Positions 19,854-22,258 of a DNA stretch of 22,258 nt are shown here, piece by piece. Below the pieces are notes generated by a model, which was not told the DNA's origin, did not search any database, and saw only the letters and a list, made by a program, of their open reading frames with translations. The stretch lies in the NCBI RefSeq assembly GCF_000002075.1, contig NW_004797784.1:302863-325120 (forward strand), written 5' to 3'. The translations under genes were made by a program, and so were the position numbers. Within the stretch, counting starts at the first letter, position 1. Each line of letters begins with the position of its first letter. The DNA is from Aplysia californica. Lineage: Eukaryota > Mollusca > Gastropoda > Aplysiida > Aplysiidae.

Positions 19854-20275
19854 TTAGTCTAGCTTGCTCGAACAGGCTCTTCTTGAGCCTCAACCAACTA
19901 TATATCATCAACATCAACATTTAGTGTAGCCTCCATGATTACATGAGATAAGAATTATCACAAGCGGATAGTTAGAGAAAGTTAGGAGTACGCCATTGGC
20001 AGATATAAATAGTAACAGCCATCTGGTTTGTCTCATAAAATAGGGTTCTTCATTCTGACAAAAGACATAAAAGAAATTCCAGACCTGCTGTCTCACTGTC
20101 TGATCAGAAAAAAAAAATGTGGAGTAAAAAAATAAAGCTTTTTAAAAAATCATTTTAGCAAAGTGTTATGATAATGTTCATTATTATATTATAGATCTAG
20201 ATCTATTATCTATGTACCATGTTAAAGCTAAAGGTTAAACAAGATGGCTGTTACTATAAAAGGGAAGTGGCTATC

Positions 20276-20352
20276 CTCACCCCGGTTGAGAATAAAAATA
20301 CGATTGACCTCTCACCCCGGGTGAGACTTGCCAGCGTTGGCTATTCTCACCC
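20276..20352. repeat. palindrome series with 35-bp spacing
   Basis: CTCACCCCGGTTGAG at 20276-20290, CTCACCCCGGGTGAG (7+1+7 palindrome) at 20311-20325, and a half site CTCACCC at 20346. Starts are exactly 35 bp apart. The intervening sequence is not repeated. Confidence 0.75.
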
Positions 20353-20367
20353 GCCTGTTTTTCCTAA

Positions 20368-20627
20368 TTTCGGAATGCTGTCTATCGGTGTGGATGATCA
20401 GGTAGACAAAAACAAAGAAAAAAAAGACGTTATAGCACAAAAGTAAGCTAACTTGGTCGTCTACAAAGATGCTACAGCTATTTCACTTTTCGAATTGAGC
20501 TGAACTACGCGGGTAGCCATTTTGTTGTGCCCAAAAGTTCTCGCAAGATCTACTCCTTCTCACTCTCTCTCTCTCGCACTCTCTTTCTGAATACTGTCTA
20601 TCGATGTGGACGATCAAATTGACAAAA
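20368..20627 (+). repeat. 44-bp direct repeat (20368-20411 and 20584-20627)
   Basis: Both copies read TTTC-GAAT-CTGTCTATCG, then TGTGGA, GATCA and GACAAAA, with seven differences in 44 positions and no gap. The second copy continues into GGAAGTGGCTA, which also precedes the palindrome series at about 20263. Confidence 0.8.
20456..20542 (-). promoter_or_regulatory. 87-bp duplicated block, copy 1 (possible promoter/first exon)
   Basis: Matches 22172-22258 at 79 of 87 positions without gaps. On the minus strand it carries AAAATGGCTACC, a YY1/TISU-like word, at an ATG (20520). The minus strand is the direction of the Rab gene 1.5 kb away. A role as duplicated promoter or leader exon is inference; a plain repeat is equally possible. 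Confidence 0.4.
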
Positions 20628-20641
20628 GGAAGTGGCTAGCC

Positions 20642-20668
20642 GCTAGACTTTCAGTCTAGCCGTACTTA
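20642..20668. repeat. inverted repeat and half unit of the 33-bp hairpin
   Basis: GCTAGACT-TTC-AGTCTAGC, immediately followed by CGTACTTA. It contains the right half (CTAGCCGTACTT) of the hairpin unit found in the array at 20853. Confidence 0.85.
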
Positions 20669-20740
20669 GATCTAGGTTTGGCCCAATCGACTCAAGCCTG
20701 TTAAGTACACAGGTCTCATTAGATCTAGATCTAGTAATTA

Positions 20741-21081
20741 TTCAGGTTCAAATACATGCAAGTCAGTAAGGCACCTTTTGGTTTAGTCTGAAATACAAAT
20801 ACTTAAGGCATTGCAAACTAAAAATTTCATTTACAATTCAGTCATCAATATTAAGTACGGCTAGCCTGACAGTCTAGCCGTCCTTAAGTACGGCTAGCCT
20901 GGCTGTCTACCCGTACTTAAGTACGGCTAGACAAGAAGTCTAGCCGTACTTATCTTAGGCCCTATTAACATTAGAAAACAGGAGGTTTAAAATACATGCA
21001 CTGTCATTAAGGCACATGGTTTTGTCTCAAATACAAATACTTTAGGTACTGCACACTAAAAATGTATATTTACTATTCAGT
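20741..21081 (+). repeat. direct repeat of about 100 bp flanking the hairpin array (20741-20842 and 20981-21081)
   Basis: Both copies carry AAATACATGCA, AAGGCAC, TTTTG, AAATACAAATACTT, GGCA/GTACTGCA-ACTAAAAAT and ATTCAGT in the same order. The 33-bp array lies between them and half units lie outside, so the whole is a tandem duplication of about 240 bp. Confidence 0.8.
20853..20951. repeat. three tandem 33-bp hairpin units
   Basis: Units at 20853-20885, 20886-20918 and 20919-20951. Each is AAGTACGGCTAG, a 9-nt loop, then CTAGCCGTACTT (one mismatch in units 1 and 2, none in unit 3). Loops differ: CCTGACAGT, CCTGGCTGT, ACAAGAAGT. A further left half unit lies at 21128-21139. Confidence 0.95.
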
Positions 21082-21320
21082 AGGCCTATTTTTTGTAAAT
21101 GGTCAGTCTAGCCATCATATTAAGAATAAGTACGGCTAGACAAAAGCAAAGATAAGAAATGATGCTAAAACACAAATTAGACCTGCATGTGAGCCTCAAC
21201 CAGATTGTCTGAAAATTTTGTGCACCTCCCCCCCACCCCCAAAAAAAAGCCTTTGTGGGTGTCATAAGGAAAGACATCCGAGTAACGAGCGACCACCCCA
21301 ACAAACACAATAAAGAAGAG

Positions 21321-21341
21321 ACCTAACCCTAACCCTACCCC
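21321..21341 (+). repeat. short telomere-like CCCTAA tract
   Basis: CCTAACCCTAACCCTACCCC: two full CCCTAA units plus partials. Too short to argue for a telomere; an interstitial remnant or chance. Confidence 0.6.
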
Positions 21342-21443
21342 CAAAAAGAACCTGCGACGGGCCTCATGTAAAAAGGCCAAAACAAGTCCTAAATGAAAAA
21401 AAAATTTAAAATTAAAAAACCACACTCCAAAACAAACAAGGAG

Positions 21444-21465
21444 CATATAGATATAGATCTATATG
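21444..21465. repeat. perfect 9-bp inverted repeat
   Basis: CATATAGAT-ATAG-ATCTATATG. Pairing extends outwards as GAG against CTC with one bulged base. Confidence 0.85.
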
Positions 21466-21492
21466 GCTCACATCTACATTGCTGTAGGGTTT

Positions 21493-21790
21493 AATCTAAA
21501 TAAATCTAGATCTAGATCTAGATCTTGTAGAACAAGTGAATAGGAATAGGCCTTGAAATAGAAATCCGCATCCCATTCTGAACAGAGGGACTCAGCTGAG
21601 TCTATCTAGATTCTAGATCTAAATAAATAAATAATTCAAGCACCTGATGAAATGCTTATTTTTACCTATATTTAACAGCATAACCTATGATAGGGTTTGA
21701 CAAAATAAAATTGGAACATGAATCCTCCATTGAGGTCTATAATTTGATCTAAATAAATCTAGATCTAGATTCTATTAGAACAAGAGAGTC
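21493..21790 (+). repeat. GATCTA-rich direct repeat (21493-21541 and 21747-21790)
   Basis: Both copies share ATCTAAATAAATCTAGATC, more TAGATC units, then TAGAACAAG. A third TCTAGATCTAAATAAATA word lies at about 21612. TCTAGA/GATCTA words are concentrated from 20180 to 21790. Confidence 0.7.
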
Positions 21791-21899
21791 AGACTTGAAT
21801 GAATCCACACGATCTGAACGTCAACAAACGAAATTCAAAATGGCCGCTCGAGCACGAAACTGAAAGTAGATAATTTAGGTTGTCGTCCTTTTTCGTATT

Positions 21900-22140
21900 C
21901 GTATTTCTACTTAGGTTCCGACAATTATGTCGGAAACGCCGACGTCGGCAGTGCGCGCGTCGGCACGAAAACGAAAGTGCCGACAAAGCCGACGGGAGAA
22001 AAAGGGGTCGCTGGCAGTGGGCCAGGCCTCGCACCTGCTCGCACTATGCACATTGACTCATACAGGCGGGCCTAGCGATAGCATCGGCCGGTTCGCGGGT
22101 CGGGTCGTGATTGTCGGATTTCAGACGATTGTCGGCAAAC
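21900..22140. promoter_or_regulatory. GC-rich CCGAC/GTCGG motif cluster, possible CpG-island promoter
   Basis: Ten CCGAC or GTCGG pentamers lie between 21918 and 22135. They include TTCCGACA-ATTA-TGTCGGAA (21916-21935), GCCGACGTCGGC (21938-21949) and GTCGGCAC...GTGCCGAC (21959-21984). GATTGTCGG occurs twice (22109, 22127). The region is CpG-rich unlike the rest of the window. A 79-codon plus-strand frame starts in it (ATG 21927: MSETPTSAVRASARKRK) but is not recognisable. Confidence 0.4.
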
Positions 22141-22171
22141 ATGCAGGTCTATCAAAAGTAAATTAATTTTT

Positions 22172-22258
22172 GTCGTCTACAAAGATGCTACAGCTATTTA
22201 ACTTTTCGAATCGAGCCGAACTATGCGGGTCGCCATTTCGTTTTGCCCGAAAGTTCTC
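22172..22258 (-). promoter_or_regulatory. 87-bp duplicated block, copy 2 (runs off the window)
   Basis: Partner of 20456-20542, eight mismatches. On the minus strand it has GAAATGGCGACCCGC at an ATG (22236). Similarity is still continuous at the last base, so the repeat extends beyond the window. Confidence 0.4.

Noticed and set aside
21321-21341. Telomeric repeat suggesting a chromosome end
   Set aside because: Only about two and a half CCCTAA units, surrounded by ordinary sequence.
21927-22166. 79-codon plus-strand frame in the GC-rich cluster (MSETPTSAV...)
   Set aside because: No recognisable domain, and the basic residues follow from the CGACG-rich motifs. Kept only as a note under the regulatory cluster; a first exon cannot be excluded.

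Overview
The window looks like animal nuclear DNA, most likely from a mollusc. It holds one intron-rich gene in AT-rich sequence full of microsatellites, tRNA-derived SINEs, 3' ends of LINEs and small inverted-repeat elements. The mollusc assignment is an inference from the SINE and LINE style and from a lophotrochozoan-like repeat landscape. No rRNA, functional tRNA, CRISPR array or bacterial-type operon was seen.

The one gene I can call with confidence is a complete small GTPase of the Rab34/Rab36 family on the minus strand. It has nine coding exons between 18946 and 10705. Every junction is GT-AG, every phase agrees, and the spliced reading frame is 792 nt (263 residues plus stop). It carries all the G-box motifs and ends in a prenylatable Cys-Cys-Asn. 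By family knowledge it would act at the Golgi and in macropinocytosis, lysosome positioning and ciliary-vesicle formation.

Layout. 1-2700: low-complexity DNA, a CpG-rich patch, a large CT/GA microsatellite, two SINEs and a GT/poly-G tract, with one weak candidate terminal exon at 94-245. 2711-3220: a LINE 3' end with its (ATT)n tail. 3220-10704: gene-poor flank and possible 3' UTR, holding three copies of an unnamed dispersed repeat, a SINE and a TIR element at 9700-10107. 10705-18946: the Rab gene, whose introns hold a SINE head, a LINE tail, a pogo-like inverted-repeat end, another dispersed-repeat copy and a full-length-looking SINE. 18947-20250: upstream flank with a TTAA-flanked MITE and a third LINE tail. 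20259-22258: an unusual block of short-period palindrome arrays, nested duplications, a duplicated 87-bp block resembling a promoter or first exon, and a GC-rich cluster of CCGAC/GTCGG motifs.

The right-hand 2 kb is the part least explained by known features. It holds three head-to-tail 33-bp units that are each a near-perfect hairpin, a second palindrome series with 35-bp spacing, shared flanks linking the two arrays, and a repeated 87-bp block running off the window end. Whether this is a mobile element, a young satellite or the duplicated promoter region of the Rab gene or a neighbour cannot be settled from sequence alone.
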